From NCBI RefSeq assembly GCF_015351595.1, contig NZ_JADKPT010000001.1:372001-436000 (forward strand): 64,000 nucleotides of DNA, written 5' to 3'. Source of the DNA: Flavobacterium sp. LC2016-12 (GTDB taxonomy: Bacteria > Bacteroidota > Bacteroidia > Flavobacteriales > Flavobacteriaceae). Numbering within the stretch: position 1 is the first letter of the stretch; every line of letters starts with the position of its first letter. The position numbers were made by a program, and so were the translations under genes. Of this stretch, positions 27,944 through 35,893 are shown in pieces. The notes below the pieces were generated by a model. That model searched no databases. It saw only the letters and a program-made list of their open reading frames with translations, and had not been told where the DNA came from.

Positions 27944-27978
27944 AACAAAAAAAAAGCCCAATCATAAGATCAGGCTTT
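27944..27978 (-). terminator. Terminator downstream of the SRPBCC gene
   Basis: As minus-strand RNA, AAAGCCUGAUC pairs with GAUUGGGCUUU (two wobbles) and is followed by a U-tract from the A-run at 27946-27955. It lies about 33 bases after the stop at 28012. Confidence 0.65.
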
Positions 27979-28011
27979 CATTTATAATTCACAATTAATA
28001 ATTAACCATTA

Positions 28012-28404
28012 TTAAAGTTTAGTCATATTGTTAGCCAAAGTTTCAATGAATTTACTAATTGGTCCTTTGATCATCATCGCCATCATAGCGTTGAATTCTC
28101 CTTCAAAGAAAAGTTGTACTTCACTTGATGAATCTGAAACGCTATCGATGTTTGAAACCAAAGTAAAAGGAAGTTTATCACTTGCAGCTCCCAAAACAAT
28201 TTTGTTTGGCGCTGTTTTTTCCTTCATTTTTAGTTTTATTTCCGGCATACCTTTCAATCCAAAAATAAAAGCATCTTCGCCAATCACTTCAAATTTAGCG
28301 ATATTATCCGGCATTAATTTTTCAAAATTCTTAACATCAGATAATTGATCAAATAGATCTTGAGCTGATTTCTGAACAGTAACTTTTGGACTTTCTAAGT
28401 TCAT
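28012..28404 (-). CDS. SRPBCC-fold protein
   Basis: The 130-residue cytoplasmic protein has the START/Bet v1-like (SRPBCC) pattern: an N-terminal strand 'KVTVQKSAQDLFDQLSDVKN', a central beta-sheet region and a long C-terminal helix 'MIKGPISKFIETLANNM'. The family binds small hydrophobic ligands, and nothing here names one. It is 119 bases downstream of pyrE on the same strand, with an ACCGCAAAG-type repeat in the gap, so co-transcription is uncertain. Confidence 0.7.
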   Translation of the reverse strand: MNLESPKVTVQKSAQDLFDQLSDVKNFEKLMPDNIAKFEVIGEDAFIFGLKGMPEIKLKMKEKTAPNKIVLGAASDKLPFTLVSNIDSVSDSSSEVQLFFEGEFNAMMAMMIKGPISKFIETLANNMTKL

Positions 28405-28428
28405 ATTTTATTTTTTATTTTTTTTTTA

Positions 28429-28495
28429 ACCGCAAAGGGCGCAAAGGTTCTCTTAATATTGTAAATTTATTATAAACACAAAGTTCGCAAAGCTA
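28429..28495. repeat. ACCGCAAAG intergenic element, copy 2
   Basis: The copy begins AACCGCAAAGGGCGCAAAGG and ends CACAAAGTTCGCAAAGC. The left terminus matches the copy at 9631; the right end is less conserved. It lies between the SRPBCC gene and pyrE. Confidence 0.5.
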
Positions 28496-28523
28496 GATCT
28501 AATCTAAAATCTAAAATCTAAAA

Positions 28524-29168
28524 TTAATCCTGTCCCCAAGTTGATGGAATTGCATTCCATTCTTGTAAAGTAGATTGTTGCTCTTCTGTAATATATTGTT
28601 TTTGAACTGCTAGTTCCAATAAATTTTCATAATTGCTTAGCGTATATAAATCAATATTTGCGCTTTTGAAGTTTTCTTCGGCCACACCAAAACCGTAGGT
28701 AAAAATCGCAGCCATTCCTTTAATATTAGCACCTTCATTTCGTAAAGCTTCAACAGCCATCAAACTGCTGTTTCCGGTACTAATTAAATCCTCAACTACA
28801 ACTACATTTTGTCCTTTTTGTAAAAAACCTTCAACCTGGTTCTGTCTCCCATGTTTTTTTGCTTCAGGGCGCACATATACAAAGGGCAATCCAAGGCTTT
28901 CAGCAACAAGAATTCCAATTCCAATAGCTCCAGTGGCAACACCGGCAATAACATCTGGTTTTCCAAATTGTTTTTCAATGTTTTTCGCAAATTCATCACG
29001 AACGTAATTTCGGATGATCGGAAATGAAAGAATTAACCTATTATCACAATAAATAGGCGATTTCCATCCAGAAGCCCATGTAAAAGGATTTTCTGGATTC
29101 AATTTAATTGCATTTATTTGCAAAAGCAATTCGGCTGTTTTTTCGGCAGTATCTTTATTAAAAATCAT
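28524..29168 (-). CDS. pyrE: Orotate phosphoribosyltransferase
   Basis: PyrE makes orotidine monophosphate from orotate and PRPP in pyrimidine synthesis. The 214-residue protein has the PRPP loop 'VVVVEDLISTGNSS' (122-135), the flexible-loop lysines in 'RPEAKKHGRQ' and 'GVATGAIGIG'. I chose ATG 29168 (MIFNKDTAEK) over an upstream in-frame ATG at 29201. The reason is that a canonical promoter (TTTG, 18 bases, TACATTTG) lies at 29173-29202 and would start transcription at or next to 29168. The gene is divergent from the Nudix gene, whose ATG is only 8 bases away. Confidence 0.95.
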   Translation of the reverse strand: MIFNKDTAEKTAELLLQINAIKLNPENPFTWASGWKSPIYCDNRLILSFPIIRNYVRDEFAKNIEKQFGKPDVIAGVATGAIGIGILVAESLGLPFVYVRPEAKKHGRQNQVEGFLQKGQNVVVVEDLISTGNSSLMAVEALRNEGANIKGMAAIFTYGFGVAEENFKSANIDLYTLSNYENLLELAVQKQYITEEQQSTLQEWNAIPSTWGQD

Positions 29169-29172
29169 AATA

Positions 29173-29202
29173 CAAATGTATAAAGTTTTTGTGAACGACA
29201 AA
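29173..29202 (-). promoter_or_regulatory. pyrE promoter inside the start of the Nudix gene
   Basis: Reading the minus strand, TTTG (29202-29199) and TACATTTG (29180-29173) are separated by 18 bases, matching the Bacteroidota -33/-7 consensus. Only four bases separate the -7 element from the pyrE ATG, which implies a leaderless or almost leaderless transcript. The promoter overlaps the first codons of the divergent Nudix gene. Confidence 0.6.
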
Positions 29203-29787
29203 CCACTTTTTTTGACAAATGAAATCTCAAGAGAGACTAATTTTCAATTGTTCCTGTTGGAGAGTATTGATATTGAACAGCTTATAGTGAAAATTTTTCA
29301 AAATAAAATTCAAAAGGCTTATTTATATCATCCCGACGAAAGAGAGATTATGAAGACTCTCAAAGCTAAAATCCCTGTTAGTAAAGCGGGTGGAGGCTTT
29401 GTGTACAATAAAAATGGAGAAGTTTTATTCATTTTCAGAAACGGAAAATGGGATTTACCAAAGGGCGGAATCGAAAAAGGCGAGGAAATTGAAAACACTG
29501 CCATGCGCGAAGTCGAAGAAGAAACCGGCGTTGGCAAACTCCGAATCACCAATAAACTCCAAAAAACGTATCACGTTTTTAAACGTAACGGAAAATACAA
29601 ACTGAAAATCACGCATTGGTTCGAAATGTTTTCTGATTTTGAAGGAATACCGCAAGGTCAGATCGAAGAAGGTATCGAAAAAGTGGCCTGGCTAAATCCG
29701 GAACAAATTAAAGAAGCTTTGAAAAACTCGTACGAAAACATTAAATTGCTTTTTGAAGAGGAAAGTAAGATTTCTGTTGAAGAGTAG
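29176..29787 (+). CDS. Nudix hydrolase
   Basis: Nudix enzymes cleave nucleoside diphosphates linked to another moiety. The 203-residue protein has an N-terminal ~65-residue domain and then a Nudix domain with the intact box GX5EX7REUXEEXGU at about 98-120 (GGIEKGEEIENTAMREVEEE, then TGVG). 'RNGKWDLPKGG' precedes it. The substrate cannot be assigned. It is divergent from pyrE with overlapping promoter DNA. TATCTTTA at 29151-29158 is a possible -7 variant for this gene. Confidence 0.9.
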   Translation: MYKVFVNDKPLFLTNEISRETNFQLFLLESIDIEQLIVKIFQNKIQKAYLYHPDEREIMKTLKAKIPVSKAGGGFVYNKNGEVLFIFRNGKWDLPKGGIEKGEEIENTAMREVEEETGVGKLRITNKLQKTYHVFKRNGKYKLKITHWFEMFSDFEGIPQGQIEEGIEKVAWLNPEQIKEALKNSYENIKLLFEEESKISVEE

Positions 29788-29926
29788 GTTAGAGGCAAGA
29801 TGTTAGAAGCAAGAGGCAAGATAAGACTTTATTGCAACGCTTCGAGACAGAATATTAGTTGTTAGTAAATTTAAATTTTTATTTGTATTTTCGTACATAT
29901 AGATTAACTAACTAATAGATATTTTT

Positions 29927-30157
29927 ATGTCATTTCAAGGATATTTAAAAACAATTAAAGAAAAAACTGGTAATGGTCCGGCTGAATTCAGGACTTTGGC
30001 AGAACAAAAAGGCTTCACACAAGACGGAAAACTCAAACCCGATGTGAAAGCTGGAGATATCGTCACTTGGCTTAAAGAAGATTTTGACTTAGGTCAGGGA
30101 CATGCAATGGCAATTTATGCGCTACTCAAAGGTATCAAAGACGAGAATAGTCAATAA
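29927..30157 (+). CDS. DUF4287 small protein
   Basis: The 76-residue soluble protein matches the DUF4287 pattern: 'MSFQGYLKTIKEKTGNGPAE', a middle 'KPDVKAGDIVTWLKEDFDLG' and the C-terminal 'GQGHAMAIYALLKG'. The family is found in many bacteria and has no established function, although GHAMA-type helices are strongly conserved. It is monocistronic. The structured repeat at 30192-30307 lies just downstream. Confidence 0.8.
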   Translation: MSFQGYLKTIKEKTGNGPAEFRTLAEQKGFTQDGKLKPDVKAGDIVTWLKEDFDLGQGHAMAIYALLKGIKDENSQ

Positions 30158-30191
30158 TTCATTCAGTTTATTATTTATCGGATACATAATT

Positions 30192-30307
30192 TGGGCGTGC
30201 CACCATCCCAATAAGTGGGCAAATTACTTTGCGCATATACGCCCACTTATCGGGATGCTGTCGGGCTATCCACGCTACTTCGGTAGCTAGCTCCTATCCC
30301 TCACGCG
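30192..30307. repeat. Structured interspersed repeat with a UUCG hairpin
   Basis: The element has a 17-bp inverted repeat (30204-30220 and 30241-30257, one wobble in minus-strand RNA) with a 20-nt loop. It is followed by GTCGGGCTATCC and a short hairpin GCTAC-TTCG-GTAGC at 30274-30287, a C(UUCG)G tetraloop. It ends CTCCTATCCCTCACGCG. From memory such GGGCTATCC modules recur in Flavobacterium intergenic DNA; no second full copy is in this window. Confidence 0.65.
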
Positions 30308-30316
30308 AACTCATTT

Positions 30317-30697
30317 TCAAAAATTTGTTTCAGTTTTTATATTTATTTTCATTCTCCATTTACTCAAAATTAAAGAAGATAAAAATCCGAATAAAGCGAG
30401 CAGAATTAAAAACGAACTTCTTAAAGGTCTTTCATTAAATGCTGATAATGGTAAAATGCTAGTCAGAATTAAAAGCCAGAATGCAATCCAATACAAATTT
30501 CGTTTAAAAAATTCCAGATAAAAATTAAATGCAAGAATACAGAGTATAAAAATAATTCCGGTTAAAAAAAGAGTCAACCCAAATCCAACTGATCTATGTT
30601 GTATTGGGTAGAAATGATTTAAACTGTCATGAATTATTACTAAAACAACAATTTGAATTACTGAAATTATTATTGGGCTTAGTATTTTTCTAATCAT
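30317..30697 (-). CDS. Small four-helix membrane protein, unknown function
   Basis: The 126-residue protein has about four hydrophobic segments (roughly 7-24, 38-60, 68-88 and 94-112) with short polar loops and a lysine/threonine C-terminus. No known family signature is visible. It lies between a structured repeat and the M14 peptidase gene, on the same strand as the latter, and is separated from it by a CTTTGCG-type repeat. Base use is like its neighbours. Real but uncharacterised is my best call. Confidence 0.55.
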   Translation of the reverse strand: MIRKILSPIIISVIQIVVLVIIHDSLNHFYPIQHRSVGFGLTLFLTGIIFILCILAFNFYLEFFKRNLYWIAFWLLILTSILPLSAFNERPLRSSFLILLALFGFLSSLILSKWRMKINIKTETNF

Positions 30698-30734
30698 TTT
30701 TAATCCTCTATTTATTTACAAAGATTTTAACGAA

Positions 30735-30800
30735 CAGCTTTGCGATCTTAGAGTTTTTTCAACACACTAAAAAATAAACTCCTTTGCGAACTTTGCGGTT
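30735..30800. repeat. CTTTGCGGT intergenic element, copy 3
   Basis: The copy ends CTCCTTTGCGAACTTTGCGGT (last part 30782-30799) and contains AGCTTTGCGATCTTAG near its left end. It lies just downstream of the M14 peptidase stop. Confidence 0.5.
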
Positions 30801-30804
30801 AAAC

Positions 30805-32532
30805 TTAAAGCAAACGATAAACAGGATACTGCATATGCGCCTTTTCATAATGCACTGAGTTTTTATAAATCCAGTTTAACTGTGCTTCAGAGTTCTTCGC
30901 AAATTCGCGATCGTTTTGCTTTTTGGTTTCTAATTCAGCTTTTAATTGTGGATTCTCTTTTAGCAATTTAGCAGCAGTATCTTCAAAAATGTATTCTGAA
31001 TAATGCTCTTTTTGCTGTAGAATGGGATCAAAGAAATTCCAGTTAAAAAAGGAATCAACGCCTTCCGGTTCAAAAGCTTCTACCAGATATTTTACTCCTT
31101 TCTGCTTTGTTGAAATGAGATAGTCACCTTTAGCAAAAGCTATTTTTACGTTTTTAGAAGTTACTTTCGTATTGTAGTGTAAATAATGCCCTTCGTATGC
31201 ATTTGTGAACGTTTTGAAATCCGCAATTCTATAACTTTCCACTTCAATAATCGTATCATTTTTAAGTTGTGTATACGAGATGTTATTGTTCTTCAAAAGC
31301 TCAATAATATTCCAATAACCACGCGGAATGATATAAGCAGACGGAATAACAACGTCTTTTAGTGATTTGAATTCTTTTATATAAGGCACATCTTTTTTAT
31401 ACGGTTTGCTTCGATCATAATACAAACGATCTCCCGTTGTAGCGTCACTTTTTTTGTATCCGGCCTCATAACCTAAAAACGAAAAAGTGGTCGCTTTTGT
31501 GCTGTCCAGTTCCCATTTTAAAGTGTATGGTTTTTTAGGTTGATATTGCTCGAGATTTTTTACTCGTAATTCTTTGATTTTTTGATAATTCGCATCGGTA
31601 AAATCCATAGTTGATTTCATATATTCATACGTCATTTTTACACGCTCCGCATATTTCTTTAGCATATGTGTTTCAACCACAAATCCAATAGTATTAAACA
31701 AAGAAGTGTAACCCGTTGTATATCTCGGACTGTCAACAAACTGCCCAAAACCTTTATCTGGCGTGTCCTTAAAAGAATCGACATAAGGTGTTGTTTCGAT
31801 TTTCTTTTGCTGTAAATCTTTCACCAAAGCCGGCATCATTACATCATTCATATAATCACCCAAAACAGTTCCTAATTTATTATGTTGTGTCATAATATAA
31901 GTCAGTTTGTATTGGTAATCAGAACCATTACTCACATGATTATCGATAAAAACATCAGCATTTATTTTTTGGAAAATCTCCACAAAACTCTTGGTATTTC
32001 GGGTATCTGATTTCATTAAATCACGATTCAGATCATAGTTTCTGGCATTTCCTCTAAAACCATAAACTTCCGGGCCGTCCTGATTAGCACGTGTTGTAGA
32101 ATTTCGGTTTAAAGCACCGCCAATATTATAAACCGGAATACAAACTAAAACCGTGTTTTTGGGCGCTTTCATTTTACCAATAGCTAAATCTCTGTAGAAC
32201 TGCATAGTCGCATCGATTCCGTCAGGCTCTCCAGCGTGTATGCCATTATTAATGAAAAGTACTGCTTTATTTTTTTGTATTTTATCAAAATCAAATTCTT
32301 TATCAGGATTAAAAGTCACCATATGCAACGGTTCTCCCGAATCTGTAAGTCCCATTTCCTTTATTTGTATGGTCGGAAAATCATTCGCTAAAAGTTTAAA
32401 GTACTTAATAGTTTCCTCATAGGAGGCCGATTGATTTCCGTTTCCTTTCTCAAAAAAAGTATCGTATTTTTTATTGTTTTGAGCGAAAGCTGTTATTGTG
32501 AAAAGTGAAATGAAAATGGTAAAAAGTTTCAT
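30805..32532 (-). CDS. Exported M14-family zinc carboxypeptidase-like protein
   Basis: The 575-residue secreted protein has a signal peptide ending 'TAFAQ'. The M14 zinc site is intact: His99 and Glu102 in 'NNGIHAGEPDG' and His199 in 'DVFIDNHVSNG'. The substrate-binding 'GNARNYDLNRD' is also present. A C-terminal extension of about 250 residues follows the catalytic domain. Peptide cleavage in the periplasm or outside the cell is the likely role. A -7 element TATATTTG (minus strand, 32556-32563) lies 24 bases upstream. It is monocistronic. Confidence 0.88.
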   Translation of the reverse strand: MKLFTIFISLFTITAFAQNNKKYDTFFEKGNGNQSASYEETIKYFKLLANDFPTIQIKEMGLTDSGEPLHMVTFNPDKEFDFDKIQKNKAVLFINNGIHAGEPDGIDATMQFYRDLAIGKMKAPKNTVLVCIPVYNIGGALNRNSTTRANQDGPEVYGFRGNARNYDLNRDLMKSDTRNTKSFVEIFQKINADVFIDNHVSNGSDYQYKLTYIMTQHNKLGTVLGDYMNDVMMPALVKDLQQKKIETTPYVDSFKDTPDKGFGQFVDSPRYTTGYTSLFNTIGFVVETHMLKKYAERVKMTYEYMKSTMDFTDANYQKIKELRVKNLEQYQPKKPYTLKWELDSTKATTFSFLGYEAGYKKSDATTGDRLYYDRSKPYKKDVPYIKEFKSLKDVVIPSAYIIPRGYWNIIELLKNNNISYTQLKNDTIIEVESYRIADFKTFTNAYEGHYLHYNTKVTSKNVKIAFAKGDYLISTKQKGVKYLVEAFEPEGVDSFFNWNFFDPILQQKEHYSEYIFEDTAAKLLKENPQLKAELETKKQNDREFAKNSEAQLNWIYKNSVHYEKAHMQYPVYRLL

Positions 32533-32639
32533 GAATTTGGTTTTTTAATAGAAATCAAATATAGGAATTTTGATTTGTTTAAAAGGTTTCAGGTTTCAAG
32601 TTTCAGGTTGAAATGAGGATAGATTCACTTTGGCATTTT

Positions 32640-32762
32640 ACCGTAAAGAGCGCAACCCCGATAGCTATCGGGATACGCAAAGTTCACAAAGCTTTGCGAA
32701 CTTTGTGTTTTTCAATACATTCTAAACACAATCTATTTTAAAACCTTTGTGAACTTTGTGGT
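32640..32762. repeat. ACCGTAAAG/CTTTGTGGT element, copy 4, with inserted palindrome
   Basis: The element starts ACCGTAAAGAGCGCAA and ends CTTTGTGAACTTTGTGGT, a diverged version of the terminal repeats seen at 9631-9693. It holds the internal inverted pair CAAAGTTCACAAAGC/GCTTTGCGAACTTTG and an inserted palindrome. It occupies most of the 341-base gap 32533-32873, which also has TTTCAGGTTTCAAG direct repeats at 32587-32610 and 32785-32800. Confidence 0.6.
32652..32680. repeat. Palindrome flanked by GCAA duplication, copy 2
   Basis: GCAA at 32652-32655 and at 32677-32680 bracket a 21-nt insert containing the perfect 16-bp palindrome CCCGATAGCTATCGGG (32657-32672). It matches the arrangement at 16498-16523. 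Confidence 0.6.
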
Positions 32763-32861
32763 AAAAACTATAGACAATGTTTGGAAAACCTGAAACCTGA
32801 AACAATAAAAACCTGACACGAGGCTTTTGCCGAATTGGCGTAGCAAACAACTTTTTTTACC

Positions 32862-32869
32862 TACTTTTG
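32862..32869 (+). promoter_or_regulatory. -7 element of the DEAD-box gene
   Basis: TACTTTTG matches TAnnTTTG exactly and ends four bases before the ATG at 32874, the same spacing as at pyrE. A leaderless transcript is implied. The -33 region is weak (TTGG about 24 bases upstream). Confidence 0.45.
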
Positions 32870-32873
32870 CAAA

Positions 32874-34223
32874 ATGAATAAAAAACACCATTCCAACAAC
32901 ATACTTTCGAATTTAGGAATTGAGAGCCTAAACGAAATGCAAGAAGTTGCTCAAGACGCAATTTTAAACGATAACAATGTTTTACTGCTTTCTCCAACAG
33001 GATCAGGAAAAACATTGGCTTTTTTGCTTCCGGTTTTAGAATTATTACAGCCTGAAATTCTTTCAGTTCAATGTTTAATTTTAGTTCCTTCGCGTGAATT
33101 AGGTTTACAAATTGAGCAGGTTTGGAAAAAAATGGGAACGCAATACAAAGTAAATATTTGTTACGGAGGACATTCAATAGATACTGAAATTAAGAATTTA
33201 AGCAATCCTCCGGCAGTTTTAATTGGAACTCCAGGTAGAATAGCTGATCATATCGACAGAGATACTTTTCGCACAGATAAAATCCAGACTTTAATTTTAG
33301 ATGAATTTGACAAATCATTGCAATTAGGTTTCCATGAGCAAATGTCCTATATCATTGGAAAATTGGCGAAACTGAACAAACGCGTTTTGGTTTCGGCAAC
33401 TTCAGATATTGAGATTCCGAGATATACAAGAGTAGTTAATCCGACAGTTTTAGACTTTATTCCCGAAGAAGAAGAAAAAGCAAACCTTTCCATGAAGATG
33501 GTGGTTTCGCCAGCAAAAGATAAGTTAGAGAGTTTATTCAATTTGATTTGTTCGTTGAAATCACAATCGGCAATTATATTTTGTAATCACCGTGATGCTG
33601 CGGAACGTATTAGTGATACTCTAAACGAAAAGGGAATCTATGCTACCTATTATCACGGTGGAATGGATCAGGATGAACGTGAGCGCGCTTTGATTCAGTT
33701 TAGAAACGGAAGTATGAGTTATTTAATCACCACCGATTTAGCGGCACGTGGATTGGATATTCCTGAAATGAAACACGTAATTCATTATCATTTACCTTTA
33801 AAAGAAGACGAATTTACACATCGTAATGGTCGTACCGCACGTATGCAGGCTTCAGGAACGGCTTATATTATCATCCACGAAAGTGAAAAAAAATTAGATT
33901 ATATCGACTACGGAATGGAAGTTTTAAAAGTCGAGAATACTACAACATTACCAAAACCTCCAGAATACCAAACCATCTACATTAGTGGTGGAAAGAAAAC
34001 AAAACTGAATAAGATTGATATTGTTGGTTTCTTTTCTCAAAAAGGAAAATTGGAAAAAGGCGATTTAGGTTTGATTGAAGTAAAAGATTTCATTTCGTTT
34101 GCGGCGGTACGTTACAATAAAGTAAAAGACCTGTTGAAAAACATCAAAGATGAAAAAATGAAAGGCAAGAAATTTAAAATTGAGGTTGCCAGAAAAGTAG
34201 TGAAGAAGGAAGAGGAAAGGTAA
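32874..34223 (+). CDS. DEAD-box RNA helicase with DbpA-type C-terminal domain
   Basis: The 449-residue ATP-dependent RNA helicase has the Q-motif region, Walker A 'SPTGSGKT' (40-47), motif Ia 'PSRELGLQI', Walker B as DEFD (143-146) instead of DEAD, motif III SAT and the C-terminal 'DLAARGLDIP' and 'HRNGRTARM'. Residues ~370-445 resemble the DbpA RNA-binding domain, which in E. coli DbpA recognises 23S rRNA. A role in ribosome assembly is inferred from that domain. The gene is monocistronic. Confidence 0.9.
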   Translation: MNKKHHSNNILSNLGIESLNEMQEVAQDAILNDNNVLLLSPTGSGKTLAFLLPVLELLQPEILSVQCLILVPSRELGLQIEQVWKKMGTQYKVNICYGGHSIDTEIKNLSNPPAVLIGTPGRIADHIDRDTFRTDKIQTLILDEFDKSLQLGFHEQMSYIIGKLAKLNKRVLVSATSDIEIPRYTRVVNPTVLDFIPEEEEKANLSMKMVVSPAKDKLESLFNLICSLKSQSAIIFCNHRDAAERISDTLNEKGIYATYYHGGMDQDERERALIQFRNGSMSYLITTDLAARGLDIPEMKHVIHYHLPLKEDEFTHRNGRTARMQASGTAYIIIHESEKKLDYIDYGMEVLKVENTTTLPKPPEYQTIYISGGKKTKLNKIDIVGFFSQKGKLEKGDLGLIEVKDFISFAAVRYNKVKDLLKNIKDEKMKGKKFKIEVARKVVKKEEER

Positions 34224-34570
34224 GGTTTTTTGTTTCTGGTGTCTCGTTTCAGCTTTTTTTGAGGTTAAAGGGATATAAAATTGAAAACCTAGAGATGGAT
34301 TTTTAGTCATTTTTGTAGTAAAATTTTTTCTTTTTTTAAGCTTTTTGAGGTATGTAAAATCGGGATTTTAAGTTGTTTTTTAGGTCCTTTTAGATGATTA
34401 TAATCTGATTAATTTATTGATTTTCAATATTTTAATTTATTGTTTTCGCTAACGAAAATCCATTTTAAATAACAATCTTAATCTTTTGTTAATAAATTAA
34501 CCGCTAACGCTTTATTTTATCATAATTTCTGCGTTTATTGTACTAGTAAATAATAAACCCCAAATTAATT
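34224..34570. other. Gap with no recognised feature
   Basis: This 347-base AT-rich stretch lies between the helicase gene and a small secreted-protein gene. I see only the word CGCTAACG twice (near 34448 and 34502) and no convincing open frame, hairpin terminator or RNA motif. Confidence 0.5.
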
Positions 34571-35020
34571 ATGAAAAGAATTATTACGATTGCCGTTTTA
34601 TTGTTAAGTGTTGCCTCTTTCGCACAAATTAAAGTTCTTGAAACTGTTCCGGTTGAGAAGTTAGGAAAAGTAAATAACAACTATATTCAAAAAATCGGAG
34701 ATGAATACACGGTATACTACACAAGTATTCAGAACGACGATGAAGAAGGTTCGTCTTTGAGAAAGTTCACGTTTAAAAACGTTAATAACGATTACGCAAG
34801 TCTTTACAATATTATCATGAATGGTTTTGGAGCAAGCCCATTATATGATATTAAATTAGAATTGCCAAACAATTATATTTGGTTGCATTACACAGGAAGT
34901 GTTACTCCTGAGAAAGCTACAGTTCAGTTTATGGTTTCAAGCAAAGAAGCTTCTTCAGCAACAAGTAACGTTTCTGAGCCATTCGTAAAAGATCAAATCA
35001 ATAAATTATTCCAAAAATAA
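34571..35020 (+). CDS. Small secreted protein, unknown function
   Basis: The 149-residue protein has a signal peptide (MKRIITIAVLLLSVASFA, then Q). The mature part is mostly beta-strand with 'NNYIQKIGDEYTVYYTSIQ' and 'SLRKFTFKNVNNDYASLYNI', and ends with a polar helix. I do not recognise a family. Export to the periplasm or surface is the only supported inference. It is monocistronic and ends at the strong hairpin at 35093-35129. Confidence 0.7.
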   Translation: MKRIITIAVLLLSVASFAQIKVLETVPVEKLGKVNNNYIQKIGDEYTVYYTSIQNDDEEGSSLRKFTFKNVNNDYASLYNIIMNGFGASPLYDIKLELPNNYIWLHYTGSVTPEKATVQFMVSSKEASSATSNVSEPFVKDQINKLFQK

Positions 35021-35092
35021 TTTTTTTTAATTTCAGGTTTCAGGTTTTATTTGTTTCAAGTTAAACCTTTGTCATGAAATTTTAAATACAAT

Positions 35093-35129
35093 AAAAAAAA
35101 GGCTATTCACATTTGAATAGCCTTTTTTA
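35093..35129 (+). terminator. Terminator of the small secreted-protein gene
   Basis: Arms GGCTATTCA (35101-35109) and TGAATAGCC (35114-35122) lie between A8 and T6 runs. It is about 75 bases after the stop and also symmetrical enough to act on the minus strand. Confidence 0.75.
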
Positions 35130-35226
35130 TTTAGTTTCAGGTTTCAGGTTTTTTTAGTTTGCTTCGCCATTTCGACTAAAGTCTCGTGTCAAGTTTTAAA
35201 CCTTTGAACCTTTGCACCTTTATAGA

Positions 35227-35805
35227 TTATATTTTCTTCACATACTGCGTGATAATCACAATTTGCTGCCCATCAACTTTTCCCTCAATATACTCAGCAT
35301 TTTCGTGATCTAAGCGAATGTTACGTACAGCCGTTCCTTGTTTGGCAACCATACTAGATCCTTTTACTTTTAAATCTTTGATTAAAACTACAGAATCTCC
35401 ATGTTCTAAAATAACGCCGTTACTGTCACGGTGAACCAGTTTGTTTTCGTCATCTTCGCCTTCGCCAGTTGCTTGTGCCCAGGCCAAAGTATCTTCGTCT
35501 AAATACATCATGTCTAGCAATTCCTGAGGCCATCCTGCAGCGCGCATGCGGCTTAACATTCTCCATGCTACAACTTGTACGGCAAAATTTTCGTTCCACA
35601 TGCTGTCATTCAAACATCTCCAATGATTTAAATCAACATTATCCGGATTTTCAATTTGGTCAATACAAGTAGTACAAGCTAATATACTTTCGTCAAGTCC
35701 GCCTTTTTTAGTTGGCAAAACCTGATATACTTTTAAATTTTCTTCGGCGCCACAAAGTTCACATTTAGATCCGCTTCGTTTGTTCAATTCTCTTTCGATG
35801 CTCAT
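35227..35805 (-). CDS. PhnA-domain protein
   Basis: The 192-residue protein has an N-terminal zinc-ribbon-like pair of CxxC motifs ('KCELCGAEE', 'ACTTCIDQ') and a C-terminal PhnA/YjdM SH3-like domain ('ILEHGDSVVLIKDLKVKGS'). PhnA-family proteins are widespread and their function is unclear; the old link to phosphonate use is not supported by any phn gene here. I chose ATG 35805 (MSIERELNKRSGSKCELC) over an in-frame ATG at 35859 that adds 18 residues not seen in the family. It lies downstream of the coaD-hydrolase pair on the same strand. Confidence 0.85.
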   Translation of the reverse strand: MSIERELNKRSGSKCELCGAEENLKVYQVLPTKKGGLDESILACTTCIDQIENPDNVDLNHWRCLNDSMWNENFAVQVVAWRMLSRMRAAGWPQELLDMMYLDEDTLAWAQATGEGEDDENKLVHRDSNGVILEHGDSVVLIKDLKVKGSSMVAKQGTAVRNIRLDHENAEYIEGKVDGQQIVIITQYVKKI

Positions 35806-35893
35806 TATTTCTGTTTGTTTTAAAGATGCGAAATTACTTATAATTGCTTTCGCTTGCAAGTTTATGTTTTTTAGATTATAATAAAATTACAGT

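Noticed and set aside
30229-30438. 69-codon plus-strand open frame after DUF4287
   Set aside because: It runs through the structured repeat and into the antisense of a membrane-protein gene, with no plausible domain.
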